A stretch of 58,396 nucleotides of DNA from Anaerolineales bacterium (GCA_020343875.1 CP070811.1:4087516-4145911), one strand, 5' to 3'; positions 41,701 through 51,287 are shown, numbered from the stretch's first letter. The notes: a model not told the origin generated them from the letters alone. Made by a program: numbers and translations.

Positions 41701-44124
41701 TCAGGGGGCGCAAGGTAGTACCGTAGTAGGCATCATGGTCCAGGCTGCTAGCACCAGGCTCAGTATCAATGTCAGCCCTGAGAGCGCCAGGCCCACCTGC
41801 ACGCTGAGTGGTGCGTACCACAGGCGGACGGTGTGATGTCCTTGGGGGAGTGGGACGCCGCGCAGTATTCCATTGGCCCGAACCAGGCGTGCTGGTTCAT
41901 CATTCACGCTGGCCCGCCAGCCTGGATAGTAGATCTCGCTCAAAACCAGCAGCCCATCGGCCACGGCTTCTACCTCAAGGGTGATTTCATTCGAGGCCAG
42001 GCCCGCCACTCGCACCCATGATCCGTGGGTGGGACCGGGCAAGGCTATGCCGAGGGCTTCAGCAACCACCGCCACTTGGCGCAGGTCCAGCTCGTCGGCG
42101 CCAAGCCGGGTCAGGGCTGAGGCCGGGTCGGGGATGATCTCCACGGCGTGGACCACCCAGGCGCGCGGGAAGGGATCGCCCATAGCGTAGACACGCGCCT
42201 GGTTTTTATCGCCTTGTGCTTCGCCCGGGGGGAAAACTTGAGACAGGCCGGGGCCCTCCAGGTCCCGCTCGCTGAGCACATAGTTTACGTTCATGAGTTG
42301 CCAGCGGCGCCATTCGGGTACCGTGGTCTCAAAGGCTTCGAAGCTGTCCAGATGCAGTGGCGTGTTGCCGGTGATGTCGTGCAGGCCGTACACGCTTGCA
42401 GCACCTGGCCCGCCCGGCAGCAGGCCGGCGCTGGCGATTCGTTGCGGTTCCCGTGCGGCACTGGTCTGAGCCTTCAAAAACTCGGTCAGGGGGGTCGGGT
42501 CGAAGGGGCCAGTTGGCCCCGGCTGTTCCAGGTTAAAACGCCAGTTGATGCTGAATAGGTTGAAGGCAATCCAGCCTGCCATCAGTGCCATACCCCACGG
42601 CCGGCGCAGCGCAGAGGCCTGGCGCAGCGCCAGCAAGATCAGGCTCCCCGCCAGCAACACCAGGCCAAAGACATGGTGTCGCAGTACACCTTCAAACAGG
42701 TCGGGGTGTTCGCTTCCTACCCAGCCATAGAAGAAAAGGGCCGTCAGTGCCAGGCCCGCACCAAAGATGATCCGCAGGCCTCGCTCAAAGCGGCGCAGCC
42801 TGGCGCGACGCAGGCGACCTAACGGCCTCACCCAAACCAGCACACCATAGCCGCTCAACATGGCTGCACTCAGTGCGTAAATCAAGAAGGCCCGTTCTTG
42901 GTGGCGCACTGCATCGAAACCGGGGGCCATCAGGTAGAAGAGAGGATAAAGAAAGGTATTCCCGCCGAAGGCCAGCAGCATGGCTACCAACCCAGACACT
43001 GCCCAGAAAACCACGCTGGCCCGGGGGCGCCCCAGGGCCAGCGCCAGGCCAATTAAGACCAACGGTAGAATCCCCACGTACTCCGGGGAGCCGCCGAAAT
43101 AGCCAGGGTAGACCAGCGACACCAGCTCGTGCAGCGGAAGCCCAAAGCTGACTGCAGCGTAATTCAGGTTGGCGCGCGGCGAGTGCGCGATGAACTCTAG
43201 CGTGGGCAGCAGTTGAGCAGCGGCCAACGCAAGGGCCAGTAGTATAACCGGTAGCAGATAGGCGACAGATGTCAGCAAATAGCCGATACCAAACGGTAGG
43301 CGTCGGTCAGGCGTCTGCAACCAGCTCTCCAGGGAGCCATGGTTCCAGTCGGCGGGCAGCTGTGACAAGACGCGGAAGAGATAGAAGGCAACCGCCATGT
43401 ATACCACGTAAAGCGATGTTTGTGGATGGCCAGGCAGAAATGATAGTCCTAATGTCAAACCGGCCACCACCCAGCCTCTAACCAGTGATTTCCAATCTCT
43501 GTCACCTGGTCTCGAACTTCTCGCCGCCAACACATCCATACTCAGCAGCACCCACGGGGTCCAGGCGCTCACCTCCAGGATCGTTAGCTGCTGGACGGGA
43601 AAGCCGGTCAGGTAGCCACTGTAGGTGAAGACCAGTGAGACGACCGTTCCGGCGAAACGGGCCTTGCGCAGGGGGGCGTCGGCTTGCCGGGCCAGGCGCC
43701 GTCCAAGCAGGTAGGCGCCGAATGCTGCCCAAGAGAAGTGGGCCACGGCCTGCAGTTCCAGTGCCCACACCGGGAAGCCCAATCCCAGCCAATCGAGTAG
43801 AAAGGCCTGCGCGATTTGTGGAATATAAAGGGTACCCGACTGGATGTCGGCCAGGGCGGGCTGGCCCCCATAAAGAGACGGGTTCCACATTGGGAGCTGC
43901 CCGGCGGTCAATTCGCGGGCGGCGTACGCACGCAGGGGGTAGTATTGCTCGGTGAAATCACCGGCCGGGATGCTCATTCGATCTGCCGGATTGGGGGCGA
44001 TCAGTCGCCAGAAGAAAAGGGCTGGCAACAGGGCCAGGATAACGACGATCACCAGGTCGGGCCGGGGCAGGCCGTAGGGCTGCCTCAGCCATTTCAGTGG
44101 AAAGCGGGGGCGCAACTTATCCAA
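41701..44124 (-). CDS. YfhO-family integral membrane protein
   Basis: An 807-residue protein with about twelve membrane helices, the DFTEQYYPLRAYAARELTAG loop of YfhO proteins, and GQPALADIQSGTLYIPQ. A soluble C-terminal region ends in the typical YYPGWRASVNDEPARLVRANGI segment and a final helix. YfhO proteins are GT-C-like and are implicated in glycosylating cell-wall or lipid polymers. The neighbouring GT2 gene could supply the lipid-linked sugar donor. The start is TTG at 44124 with GAGAGG 6 nt upstream. Confidence 0.9.
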   Translation of the reverse strand: MDKLRPRFPLKWLRQPYGLPRPDLVIVVILALLPALFFWRLIAPNPADRMSIPAGDFTEQYYPLRAYAARELTAGQLPMWNPSLYGGQPALADIQSGTLYIPQIAQAFLLDWLGLGFPVWALELQAVAHFSWAAFGAYLLGRRLARQADAPLRKARFAGTVVSLVFTYSGYLTGFPVQQLTILEVSAWTPWVLLSMDVLAARSSRPGDRDWKSLVRGWVVAGLTLGLSFLPGHPQTSLYVVYMAVAFYLFRVLSQLPADWNHGSLESWLQTPDRRLPFGIGYLLTSVAYLLPVILLALALAAAQLLPTLEFIAHSPRANLNYAAVSFGLPLHELVSLVYPGYFGGSPEYVGILPLVLIGLALALGRPRASVVFWAVSGLVAMLLAFGGNTFLYPLFYLMAPGFDAVRHQERAFLIYALSAAMLSGYGVLVWVRPLGRLRRARLRRFERGLRIIFGAGLALTALFFYGWVGSEHPDLFEGVLRHHVFGLVLLAGSLILLALRQASALRRPWGMALMAGWIAFNLFSINWRFNLEQPGPTGPFDPTPLTEFLKAQTSAAREPQRIASAGLLPGGPGAASVYGLHDITGNTPLHLDSFEAFETTVPEWRRWQLMNVNYVLSERDLEGPGLSQVFPPGEAQGDKNQARVYAMGDPFPRAWVVHAVEIIPDPASALTRLGADELDLRQVAVVAEALGIALPGPTHGSWVRVAGLASNEITLEVEAVADGLLVLSEIYYPGWRASVNDEPARLVRANGILRGVPLPQGHHTVRLWYAPLSVQVGLALSGLTLILSLVLAAWTMMPTTVLPCAP

Positions 44125-44190
44125 AACAAACCTCTCAGGTAATGACCCATTCTACTCCAGCTTGAAGCAGGTCGCGACGGAAACAGCTGT

Positions 44191-44856
44191 CTACTGCCGG
44201 CTCCTGCGCGTCTGTACCACCATACGCAAGAAATTGACCGTGTGGCGCCAGGCGTGGATGTGGCTCCTCTCGCCAGCGTAGATGGTGCGGATGGGAACCC
44301 AATCCAATCTGAAGCCACGCCTTACGCAAATAACGATCATCTCTACCTCAAACTCGAAGCCTGCCTCGCTGCTGGCCACTACCGCCTCCATTAGGCGATG
44401 GCTGATCAGCCTGTAGCCGGACTGATTATCGCGGATGGGCTGGCCTATGGCCCACGAAAAGCTCCATTTCCCCACCGTGTTGGCCAGCCGCCGGCTCAGC
44501 GGCATGTGGCGGAAATCCCGCGCGCCGATGATCAGGTCCGCGCGATGAGCGGCATAGGCGCCCAGGAATTTGGGGATCTCGGCCGGGTCGTGCTGGCCAT
44601 CGGCGTCCAAGGTGAGGATTGCTTCGTACCCGCCGTCTAGCGCCCAGCCGAAGCCCGCCCGCAGCGCCGCCCCCTTGCCCTGATTGGGCGTTTGGCGCAG
44701 CAGGGTCGCGCCAGCTCCCTCTGCGCGGTCGGCGGTGTCATCTGTCGAGCCGTCGTCCACCACGAGCACCGGCAGATGAACTCGGGTGCCGGCCACCATC
44801 TGTGCGATGTGGTTCGCTTCGTCATACGCAGGTATGAGTGCCAGAACTCGAGTCAT
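44191..44856 (-). CDS. Family 2 glycosyltransferase (DPM/GtrB-like)
   Basis: A 221-residue GT2 protein with ALIPAYDEANHIAQMV, the VVDDGSTDDTAD metal motif, TLDADGQHDPAEIPKF, and the QSGYRLISHRLMEA region. Its length and lack of C-terminal membrane helices fit dolichol-phosphate-mannose-synthase-like enzymes that make polyprenyl-phosphate sugars. It lies 66 bp upstream of the YfhO-like gene. Confidence 0.92.
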   Translation of the reverse strand: MTRVLALIPAYDEANHIAQMVAGTRVHLPVLVVDDGSTDDTADRAEGAGATLLRQTPNQGKGAALRAGFGWALDGGYEAILTLDADGQHDPAEIPKFLGAYAAHRADLIIGARDFRHMPLSRRLANTVGKWSFSWAIGQPIRDNQSGYRLISHRLMEAVVASSEAGFEFEVEMIVICVRRGFRLDWVPIRTIYAGERSHIHAWRHTVNFLRMVVQTRRSRQ

Positions 44857-44987
44857 GACATCCTTTATCTTACTGCCCAGAGCCGGCCGGGTGGGCCTTT
44901 AGCCTGGCTTACAAATCCGTGACCTTCACTGCCTTATACGGTTGGCGTCTTCCCCGTCAACGCCAGCCCCTAAAATCCAGTGCTCCG

Positions 44988-45455
44988 CTATAAGACTGGC
45001 ACAACCTCAGCCCGGGTGACCCGCATCAGCTCTTGCGAGGTAATGCGCAGCATGGCGTTGATCTCGCCTCCGCCGCCAAAGATTTCTACATGGGTGATGA
45101 TGCCGGGGTCGATAATGGTGCGCAGCCGGGTCCGATGCCCAAAGGGAGGCATAGCCCCCACGGCGTAGCCAGTGATTTCCAGCGCCTGATCCGGGTGGGC
45201 CATCTTGGCTCGTTTGCGCCCCACATTGTAGTGGCGGGCAACCAGGCGACTGTCCACCTTGCCCGTTCCATTGGCGATTACCAGCGTGGGCTGGCTGTCT
45301 ACCAGGAAGACCAGAGACTTGATGATTTGCTCTTCGGTTACCCCCAACGCCCGCGCTGCGTCGGGCACAGTAGGGGTATCTTCAGGCATTGGAAGGATTT
45401 CGGCGGCGATGTGGTGCTGCTCGATGAAGCGCTGTAGGTCATTCCGGGTGAACAT
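44988..45455 (-). CDS. YbaK/ProX-type aminoacyl-tRNA deacylase
   Basis: A 155-residue protein of the YbaK/Cys-tRNA(Pro) deacylase-like group. It carries DAARALGVTEEQIIKSLVFL, the VIANGTGKVDSRLVARH stretch and AVGAMPPFGHRTRLRTIIDP. These enzymes clear mischarged tRNA. The exact amino acid and tRNA are not determined by sequence. Confidence 0.9.
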   Translation of the reverse strand: MFTRNDLQRFIEQHHIAAEILPMPEDTPTVPDAARALGVTEEQIIKSLVFLVDSQPTLVIANGTGKVDSRLVARHYNVGRKRAKMAHPDQALEITGYAVGAMPPFGHRTRLRTIIDPGIITHVEIFGGGGEINAMLRITSQELMRVTRAEVVPVL

Positions 45456-45610
45456 GGGCTTAGCGGCCTGGTGCCTGACGGCTCAGCGCACTACCGTTGC
45501 CCAAGTACTTGCACGCTGGCCGGCCCAGGACTTCGTCTTGGGCTGCTCGTTTCAATCTTGGCAGTGGCGATTGAGCTGAGGGTTGCTTTGCGGGCGCTTC
45601 TTGTACCCCG

Positions 45611-45922
45611 TTAATGATGCGCCTCCAAACATACGACCCCCTCCGGTCCCACCCAGGCGTTGTGTGCTACCCCTGCCGGTAATTCCAACCGGTCGCCCGC
45701 GCGGAGTGTTGCCTGTTGGCTCTTTCCTGGAAAGCCGAAGGTGATTGAGCCTTCGACGACGTAGATGACTTTGTGATAGGAATGCGTGTGTGCACTATAC
45801 ACATCGCCCGCCGCATTAGACCAGCGATGGGCCTGCAACCCCTCTCTGCCCAGAATTTGGCGTAACGTTGATTCTTTGGGTGGCCCTTCTTCAGGCCATG
45901 GTTGGATGTGGATTTCACTCAT
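45611..45922 (-). CDS. Small cupin-domain protein
   Basis: A 103-residue single-domain cupin. The first motif, SAHTHSYHKVIYVVEGSITF, supplies the His-x-His and Glu metal ligands, and the second, GDRLELPAGVAHNAWVG, supplies the final His. Catalytic or sensory role unknown. It has its own promoter at 45982-46010. Confidence 0.88.
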   Translation of the reverse strand: MSEIHIQPWPEEGPPKESTLRQILGREGLQAHRWSNAAGDVYSAHTHSYHKVIYVVEGSITFGFPGKSQQATLRAGDRLELPAGVAHNAWVGPEGVVCLEAHH

Positions 45923-45981
45923 TTGCAGGAAAGCCCTACCTCAATCTCTATCTAACTTGAATTTTTCATATCTCGCATGCC

Positions 45982-46010
45982 ATTATAACCAGGAACTGAC
46001 CGATGTGCAA
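45982..46010 (-). promoter_or_regulatory. Promoter for the cupin gene
   Basis: On the minus strand, TTGCAC (46010-46005) and a perfect TATAAT (45987-45982) are 17 bp apart. The transcript would start near 45975, about 53 nt before the ATG. Confidence 0.75.
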
Positions 46011-46080
46011 CAGCATCGGATCCAGGGGGCGCGTCCTGACTGGTATGGAGAAGGGGGTGTTGGGCTAAAGCAAGAGACGC

Positions 46081-46749
46081 TTATCCCGTTTGCCGGCTGG
46101 TTTCCAGCGCAGTGCGGGCCAGTTGGGCCACGCTTTTAGAGATGAGCTGGCCGTTTTCGTAAAAGTCAACCAGGCTCTCATCCGCTAGCAGCAGGCTGTG
46201 GCTGGCCAGATGCTCGGCTGTTCCCAATTCTCCCAGGCACCAGGCAGCTAGGCCACGAACCTGCGGGTTGGGGTCGTCCAGGCAATGGAAAACGCCTGCC
46301 ACTGCCCCTCGGACCGCCTCCGGCATTACCTGCCCCAGCCGGCCAATGGCCCACAGCGTCCCGGCCCGGAAACGGACTGCGTCTTGTTCTTCCATATCTA
46401 GGCAGGAGAGGAGGATAGGCACAAATTCGGCAAAGCACTCTGGGCAGCTGCGAAGGATTTCGCCTATCGTTTCTGGGGTTCGCCAGCCGATGCCACCTGA
46501 TTCGTGGTTGATCAACCACATTAGACGGCGCACATGGTTACGGACAAATTCGGGATCGTCGGCGGCGATGCGGCCGGCCGCCAGCCCAATGACTTCTACA
46601 GCGCGCCAGCTGATTAGTGGATCTGTGTCGTAGGTTAGCGCTGTGAGGAAACTCAGTACGCGCTTTTTGCGCCCGGCCAGCTCGATAATGGCCTGATAGC
46701 GCTGCTTCGCCAGCCAATCCCGCAACTGCTCTTTACGATCAGACGCCAT
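46081..46749 (-). CDS. HEAT-repeat protein coupled to a radical SAM gene
   Basis: About 222 residues made of helical HEAT/PBS-lyase-like repeats (for example EPVIGLAAGRIAADDP-like RAVEVIGLAAGRIA, TPETIGEILRSCPE, FRAGTLWAIGRLGQV, VRGLAAWCLGELG). It resembles the DVU0298-type HEAT proteins. The ATG at 46749 overlaps the end of the radical SAM gene (stop 46741-46739), and no Shine-Dalgarno is seen, so translation is probably coupled. The longer frame to 46941 overlaps the SAM gene and is rejected. It likely binds a protein partner. Confidence 0.82.
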   Translation of the reverse strand: MASDRKEQLRDWLAKQRYQAIIELAGRKKRVLSFLTALTYDTDPLISWRAVEVIGLAAGRIAADDPEFVRNHVRRLMWLINHESGGIGWRTPETIGEILRSCPECFAEFVPILLSCLDMEEQDAVRFRAGTLWAIGRLGQVMPEAVRGAVAGVFHCLDDPNPQVRGLAAWCLGELGTAEHLASHSLLLADESLVDFYENGQLISKSVAQLARTALETSRQTG

Positions 46750-47815
46750 ACAGGTAGTAACAGGTGCGACAGACCGCGGGAGCTGGCGGCGCGACGGGGG
46801 ATTCGGACTCTTCACCACCAATGAGGGCGTTGATGGTTGCTTGGTGTTCCAGTCGTACGCGAATCTCGTAGGTACGCCGAAATTCCTGGTAGGGGATGCT
46901 ATCCCAGATTGCCTCCAGCCGTTCGGTGTTGATATTGCCAAAGCGCTGAGTAGCTACAAAGTGCCGCCTGCCGTCAAACACCCGGTCTTCGGCGTACGAA
47001 AGGGTGATGCAGGGAGATACATATCCAGCCCAATTGACGAAGAGATTGTGCAACGGATCGTTCTCGCACATCATCAACTCCTGGGGTTGCAGAGCGTAAA
47101 AGCGCACGCCGAGGCCTTGCTGTTTGGCTCGCTTCCTCGCCTCGGCCATGGTGGACTCCACGTCGGGCAGTGGAGGACTATCATGGCTGAAGAGACGGCG
47201 CCCGTCGTCTTCTTCTTTCAGAATCACATCCATGTTCTTGAAGACGATCTGCTCTATCCCCAATTCATGGGCCAGCTCAATGTAGGTCAGCAGCTCGTGG
47301 TAGTTTTCGCGCATCATCACGAAGACCATCATCATCCTGGGAGTCTTGCTGCCGCGTGAGCTTTTAGCCTCGCGCAAAGCCTCCACGTTGTTGAGCACCG
47401 TCTCAAACTCGGCCCCTTGCCGAATCCGTTCGTAGGTTTCAGCGCTGGCTGCGTCAATAGAAAAGGAGATCCAGTCCAGACCTGCCCACACCAGGGTTTC
47501 CGATAAGCCGGGATCGAGCAGGGTGCCGTTGGTGCTGAAGCCTACTTCGCAGCCGGCCTCTTTGGCTGTGCGCACCATGTCGGGCAGGCGCGCATGGGTG
47601 GTAGGCTCGCCACCCCCTGTCAAATCCACGCCTTGCGTCAGGTGAAAATACTGGGCCATGTGGGTAAAGGTATCCCACGACATTTGAGCCGCTTCGGGGC
47701 GTAGGTCCGACCACGGGCACATCACGCATTCCAGATTGCACTCCAACGAGGGCTCAACCTGAAAGAGTGTGTAGGGCCTTTTAGGTTGAAACAGGTACCT
47801 GAGACTGTTGAGCAT
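46739..47815 (-). CDS. Radical SAM/SPASM-domain protein
   Basis: A 358-residue enzyme with the radical SAM motif CNLECVMC (Cys-x3-Cys-x2-Cys), the SAM-binding GGGEPTTH and STNGTLL. A SPASM-like C-terminal region has auxiliary cysteines (CENDPLHNLFVNWAGYVSPC and a final CRTCYYLYGV). SPASM proteins modify peptides or proteins or build cofactors. No precursor peptide is evident nearby. Its 3' end overlaps the HEAT-repeat gene. Confidence 0.92.
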   Translation of the reverse strand: MLNSLRYLFQPKRPYTLFQVEPSLECNLECVMCPWSDLRPEAAQMSWDTFTHMAQYFHLTQGVDLTGGGEPTTHARLPDMVRTAKEAGCEVGFSTNGTLLDPGLSETLVWAGLDWISFSIDAASAETYERIRQGAEFETVLNNVEALREAKSSRGSKTPRMMMVFVMMRENYHELLTYIELAHELGIEQIVFKNMDVILKEEDDGRRLFSHDSPPLPDVESTMAEARKRAKQQGLGVRFYALQPQELMMCENDPLHNLFVNWAGYVSPCITLSYAEDRVFDGRRHFVATQRFGNINTERLEAIWDSIPYQEFRRTYEIRVRLEHQATINALIGGEESESPVAPPAPAVCRTCYYLYGV

Positions 47816-47830
47816 CGCCGCCGTTTTTGT

Positions 47831-50689
47831 CTATTCGAGGGTTGAAATACCTTCTTCGGCGCCCGGATTGGCGTATTCGGCCTCTAGCATCGTCGGCGCA
47901 GCTAATGGGTGGAACCAGCCTTGCAGACTGGGCATTCGCAAAAAGACTTTGGTAATCTCGGCAGCAACGGCCGGGGCGAACAGGAGCGGTAGCATCAGGC
48001 TCCACTCCCGCCAGCCCAGGAAGGCGGTGTTGAAAATAGGGTCAAGGAAGGGCACATAGATGATGGCTAGCAAGATTGCCAGCGAGGAGACTACGGCATA
48101 TTGCATCCACTTGTTGCTGACGAGGCCGATTTGGAGGATGCCGTACCGCTCAGAGCGGGAGGTATAAGCCCGGATCAACTCGCTGATGGACAGCGTGCCA
48201 AAGGCCATCGTCTGGGCGATGATTAGGCCGTGGCCCGTGTAGCCATGCCAGTTGAGGCCAGCGATGAATGCCCCCAGCACAGCGGCCGTGATGACGATGC
48301 TCTGGACCATAATGCCCACCAGCATTTCGCGATTGATCACCGGCTCATCAACCGGGCGGGGCGGGACCTGCATCGTATCCGGGTCGCCTTTTTCCATACC
48401 CAAGGCCAGGGCGGGCGCGCCGTCGGTGATCAGGTTCAGCACCAGAAGCTGGATGGCCGTCAGTGGCAGAGGCAGGTTAGCCAACATAGCCAGAAAGATG
48501 ATCAGGATTTCGGCCACGTTGCAGCTGAGCAGGTAGAAGACGAATTTGCGGATGTTGGCGTAAATGATGCGCCCTTCCTCGACTGCGGCTACGATGCTGG
48601 CGTAATTGTCGTCGGTCAGCACCATATCCGAAGCTTCTTTGCTCACGTCGGTGCCGGTAATGCCCATGGCCACACCGATGTTCGACCGCTTGAGCGCTGG
48701 AGCATCGTTCACGCCGTCGCCGGTCATAGCCACCACGTGCCCTTTGGACTGCAGTGCCTCGACGATGCGGACTTTGTGCTGCGGCGAGACTCGGGCATAA
48801 ACGTCTATCGATTCGACGACCTCCGCCAGCTGTTCGTCGCTCATCTCATTAAGTTGGATGCCGGTCAGCGTTCGGTCGCCGCTGCGCAGGAGATCAAGCT
48901 GACTGGCGATGGCCACGGCCGTATTGGGATAGTCACCGGTGATCATCACCGTTTTGATGCCGGCGGTGCGCGCCTCAACAACGGCCGGTTTCACCTCGGG
49001 CCGGGCTGGATCGATCATGCCGATCATGCCCAGGAAGGTGAGGTCGCGCTCCACCTCCTCGGATTTCGGTTCGTACGGCGCCTCGTCCATCGGGCGGTAC
49101 GCAGCGGCTAACACGCGCAGTGCATCCGAGGCCAGTGATTCGTTGACCCTCAAGATTTGCGCGCGATCTTCATCTCGCAGCGGGCGCACCTCCTCGGCCA
49201 CCATGATATGCGTGCAATGTTGCAGCAGGATATCAGGCGCCCCCTTCACAAAGGCTACATACGGGGCTGCAGACTCTTCGTAGCGCGGTAGCACCGTAGG
49301 ACTCAAGACCTGGTGAATAGTGGTCATCCGCTTACGGTCCGCTTCGAAGGGGATTTCGGCCACCCGGGGCAGAGTCCGGGTCAGCTCGTGTTGCCACAGG
49401 CCGGCTTTGGCCGCGGCCACCACCAGCGCCCCCTCGGTGGGATCGCCCACCATGCGCCATCCTGCGCCTGGGCCTTCGTCCCTGGACTCCAGCAGCGCGT
49501 CGCTGCACAAGGTGCTGGCGTGAAGAGTAAGGGTAGCCGCCGGATTCTGGGCCAGATTGAGAGGTTTGCCCTCCAGCGAAAACTCCCCCTGCGGGCGATA
49601 CCCTTCGCCACCGATGCTGATGATTTGCCCCCCGGCCCACATACGCACCCCAGTCATCTCATTTTGCGTCAATGTGCCTGTTTTGTCGGAGCAAATGGCG
49701 GTGGCGCTGCCCAAGGTTTCGACCGCAGGCAGTTTGCGCAGTAGGGCGTGACGCCGGATCATGCGTTGCATACCCAGCGCCAGCACGATGGTGACCACTG
49801 CTGGTAACCCTTCGGGCACGGCGGCAATGGCCAGGCTGACGGCCACAATAAACATATCCAGCAGAGTATCGGTGAGGGGCGTGCCGGCTGGGTTGCGGAT
49901 CACGCCCAAGATGAAGACCAGCCCACATACACTCAGTGCGGCAATGCCCAGCGTCCGCCCCAACCTGTCGAGTTTCACCTGCAATGGAGTCGGTTCGGCT
50001 TCGTACGATTGGAGCAACTCCGCAATTTTGCCGATCTCGGTCTGCATACCGGTTTCGGTGACAATTCCGCGCCCCCGCCCGTAGGTGACCATGGTGCTCA
50101 TAAAGGCGCTGTTGCGTCGGTCGCCGATGGGAACTTCGCTTTCCAGAATTGCCTCCGCCTTCTTGTTGACCGGCACGCTTTCCCCGGTCAGCGAGGCTTC
50201 CTCGATGCGTAGATTGAAACTCTCGGTCAGCCGCACATCGGCGGGCACATAGTTGCCTGTCTCCAGAATGACCAAGTCGCCGGGCACGACTTCACGTGAG
50301 GGCACCGTCAGCCGGTGTCCGTCGCGGATCACGTCAGCCTCCGGCGCGGTCATCTTTTGGAGGGCAGCCAGGGCTTGTTCGGCTTTTGACTCCTGTACCA
50401 CGCCCAGAATTGCGTTCAGAATGACAATGGTGAGGATGGCGCCCGCTTCGAGGTAATCGCCTAGCAACAACGAGATCAGGCTGGCCACAATCAGGATGAG
50501 AACCACAAAGTTGTTGAATTGGGACAGCAACATGCTCCAGAAGCCGGGGCGTGGTTGTTCCTGCAGCTCGTTATAGCCAAACTCGGTTAATCGGTCTTGG
50601 ACGGCTTGGTGGCTGAGGCCGCGATCCGACGAGGTTTGTAGTTCTTCTGCCACTGCCTGGGGGGATAGCGTATACCACGGTTTTGCCAT
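47831..50689 (-). CDS. Cation-transporting P-type ATPase (P2A, calcium-type)
   Basis: A 952-residue P-type ATPase. Features in order: the cation_ATPase_N domain (residues 5-75); the actuator loop EASLTGESVPV; the phosphorylation motif CSDKTGTLTQNEM; the nucleotide-binding KGAPD; the hinge TGDGVNDAPALKRSNIGVAMG; and a C-terminal transport domain. The helix 4 motif PEGLP and helix 6 region NLITDGAPALALG fit Ca2+ or Mn2+ pumps of the PacL/SERCA type. It probably exports Ca2+. It lies 15 bp upstream of the radical SAM gene on the same strand. Confidence 0.95.
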   Translation of the reverse strand: MAKPWYTLSPQAVAEELQTSSDRGLSHQAVQDRLTEFGYNELQEQPRPGFWSMLLSQFNNFVVLILIVASLISLLLGDYLEAGAILTIVILNAILGVVQESKAEQALAALQKMTAPEADVIRDGHRLTVPSREVVPGDLVILETGNYVPADVRLTESFNLRIEEASLTGESVPVNKKAEAILESEVPIGDRRNSAFMSTMVTYGRGRGIVTETGMQTEIGKIAELLQSYEAEPTPLQVKLDRLGRTLGIAALSVCGLVFILGVIRNPAGTPLTDTLLDMFIVAVSLAIAAVPEGLPAVVTIVLALGMQRMIRRHALLRKLPAVETLGSATAICSDKTGTLTQNEMTGVRMWAGGQIISIGGEGYRPQGEFSLEGKPLNLAQNPAATLTLHASTLCSDALLESRDEGPGAGWRMVGDPTEGALVVAAAKAGLWQHELTRTLPRVAEIPFEADRKRMTTIHQVLSPTVLPRYEESAAPYVAFVKGAPDILLQHCTHIMVAEEVRPLRDEDRAQILRVNESLASDALRVLAAAYRPMDEAPYEPKSEEVERDLTFLGMIGMIDPARPEVKPAVVEARTAGIKTVMITGDYPNTAVAIASQLDLLRSGDRTLTGIQLNEMSDEQLAEVVESIDVYARVSPQHKVRIVEALQSKGHVVAMTGDGVNDAPALKRSNIGVAMGITGTDVSKEASDMVLTDDNYASIVAAVEEGRIIYANIRKFVFYLLSCNVAEILIIFLAMLANLPLPLTAIQLLVLNLITDGAPALALGMEKGDPDTMQVPPRPVDEPVINREMLVGIMVQSIVITAAVLGAFIAGLNWHGYTGHGLIIAQTMAFGTLSISELIRAYTSRSERYGILQIGLVSNKWMQYAVVSSLAILLAIIYVPFLDPIFNTAFLGWREWSLMLPLLFAPAVAAEITKVFLRMPSLQGWFHPLAAPTMLEAEYANPGAEEGISTLE

Positions 50690-50832
50690 AGTGCTTTTGT
50701 CCTTAACCTCTGGTTTTCAGGAATCTATACCAGTCCAGTCTCCGCACGAACTGATTCATCCTAAAGACCAACCCAGCACGAGCCAGCCCCTTGGCTGACA
50801 CGCAAAGGGTGTGTCTCAGGTCGTACTACATA

Positions 50833-50862
50833 ATTTTACCATGTGTCTACGAGAGACGACAA
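50833..50862 (-). promoter_or_regulatory. Promoter for the P-type ATPase
   Basis: On the minus strand, TTGTCG (50862-50857) and TAAAAT (50838-50833) are 18 bp apart. The transcript would start near 50826, about 137 nt before the ATG. Confidence 0.5.
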
Positions 50863-50880
50863 TAAGCCTGCCCTTATCTG

Positions 50881-50900
50881 GTCTAAGGTTTTCCTTAGAC
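50881..50900. promoter_or_regulatory. 20-bp palindrome, possible dsr operator
   Basis: GTCTAAGG-TTTT-CCTTAGAC is a perfect inverted repeat with 8-bp arms and a 4-bp spacer. It lies between the ATPase promoter and the dsr cluster and could bind a dimeric repressor that controls either side. Confidence 0.5.
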
Positions 50901-51173
50901 TGATATAAGGTGGAAACTTATTCTATTTAGCTGTGAAATCGTATACAATGAAGGGTGACCAGGGTACTACCAACGTTAGCATAGGCCGGGGACGCATGTT
51001 GTGCCCGGTTTGATGGGTTGGGTTGCCGGTGGCTCGGTCTGGGCCGGGGAAAGGAGGGAGGTGCACGAAAACACTCTCAAAGATCCGGTGGTATGGGCGT
51101 GATAGAGCTAGACTCGCCCCCTATCAGACGTTTGACAGTCCGTCGCATACCAAACTAAGAAGGAGGCTTCATA

Positions 51174-51287
51174 ATGAAACTCAGTGAAGACTGGATGGCT
51201 GTGGTCGTGGGCTTTGCGTTCCTGATACTGATTTGGATCGTCAATCTGCCCGCATTGCCATGGCCGATCCTTGGCTTTCTCAAGTAG
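51174..51287 (+). CDS. 37-residue single-helix membrane peptide
   Basis: This short gene begins with AAGGAGG (51160-51166) 7 nt before the ATG. It encodes MKLSEDWMAVVVGFAFLILI onward, one membrane helix ending in LPWPILGFLK. The LSEDWxAVxxG start resembles the N-terminal helix that begins many longer YeiH-family transporters, while the transporter encoded 143 bp downstream starts without it. It may be the split first helix of that transporter. The role is inferred. Confidence 0.72.
   Translation: MKLSEDWMAVVVGFAFLILIWIVNLPALPWPILGFLK

Larger units (their letters stand above)
50690..51173. other. Divergent intergenic region between calcium ATPase and dsr cluster
   Basis: This 484-bp stretch has no convincing ORF. 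It holds the ATPase promoter (50833-50862), a 20-bp palindrome (50881-50900) and a weak TATACAAT near 50950 that could be the dsr -10 region. A G-rich stretch (about 50984-51065) precedes the small gene and may be a structured leader. No known riboswitch motif was recognised. Confidence 0.5.

Noticed and set aside
48230..49111. A 293-codon plus-strand ORF opposite the P-type ATPase
   Set aside because: It is antisense to conserved ATPase motifs and has a His/Asp/Gly-rich unnatural composition.
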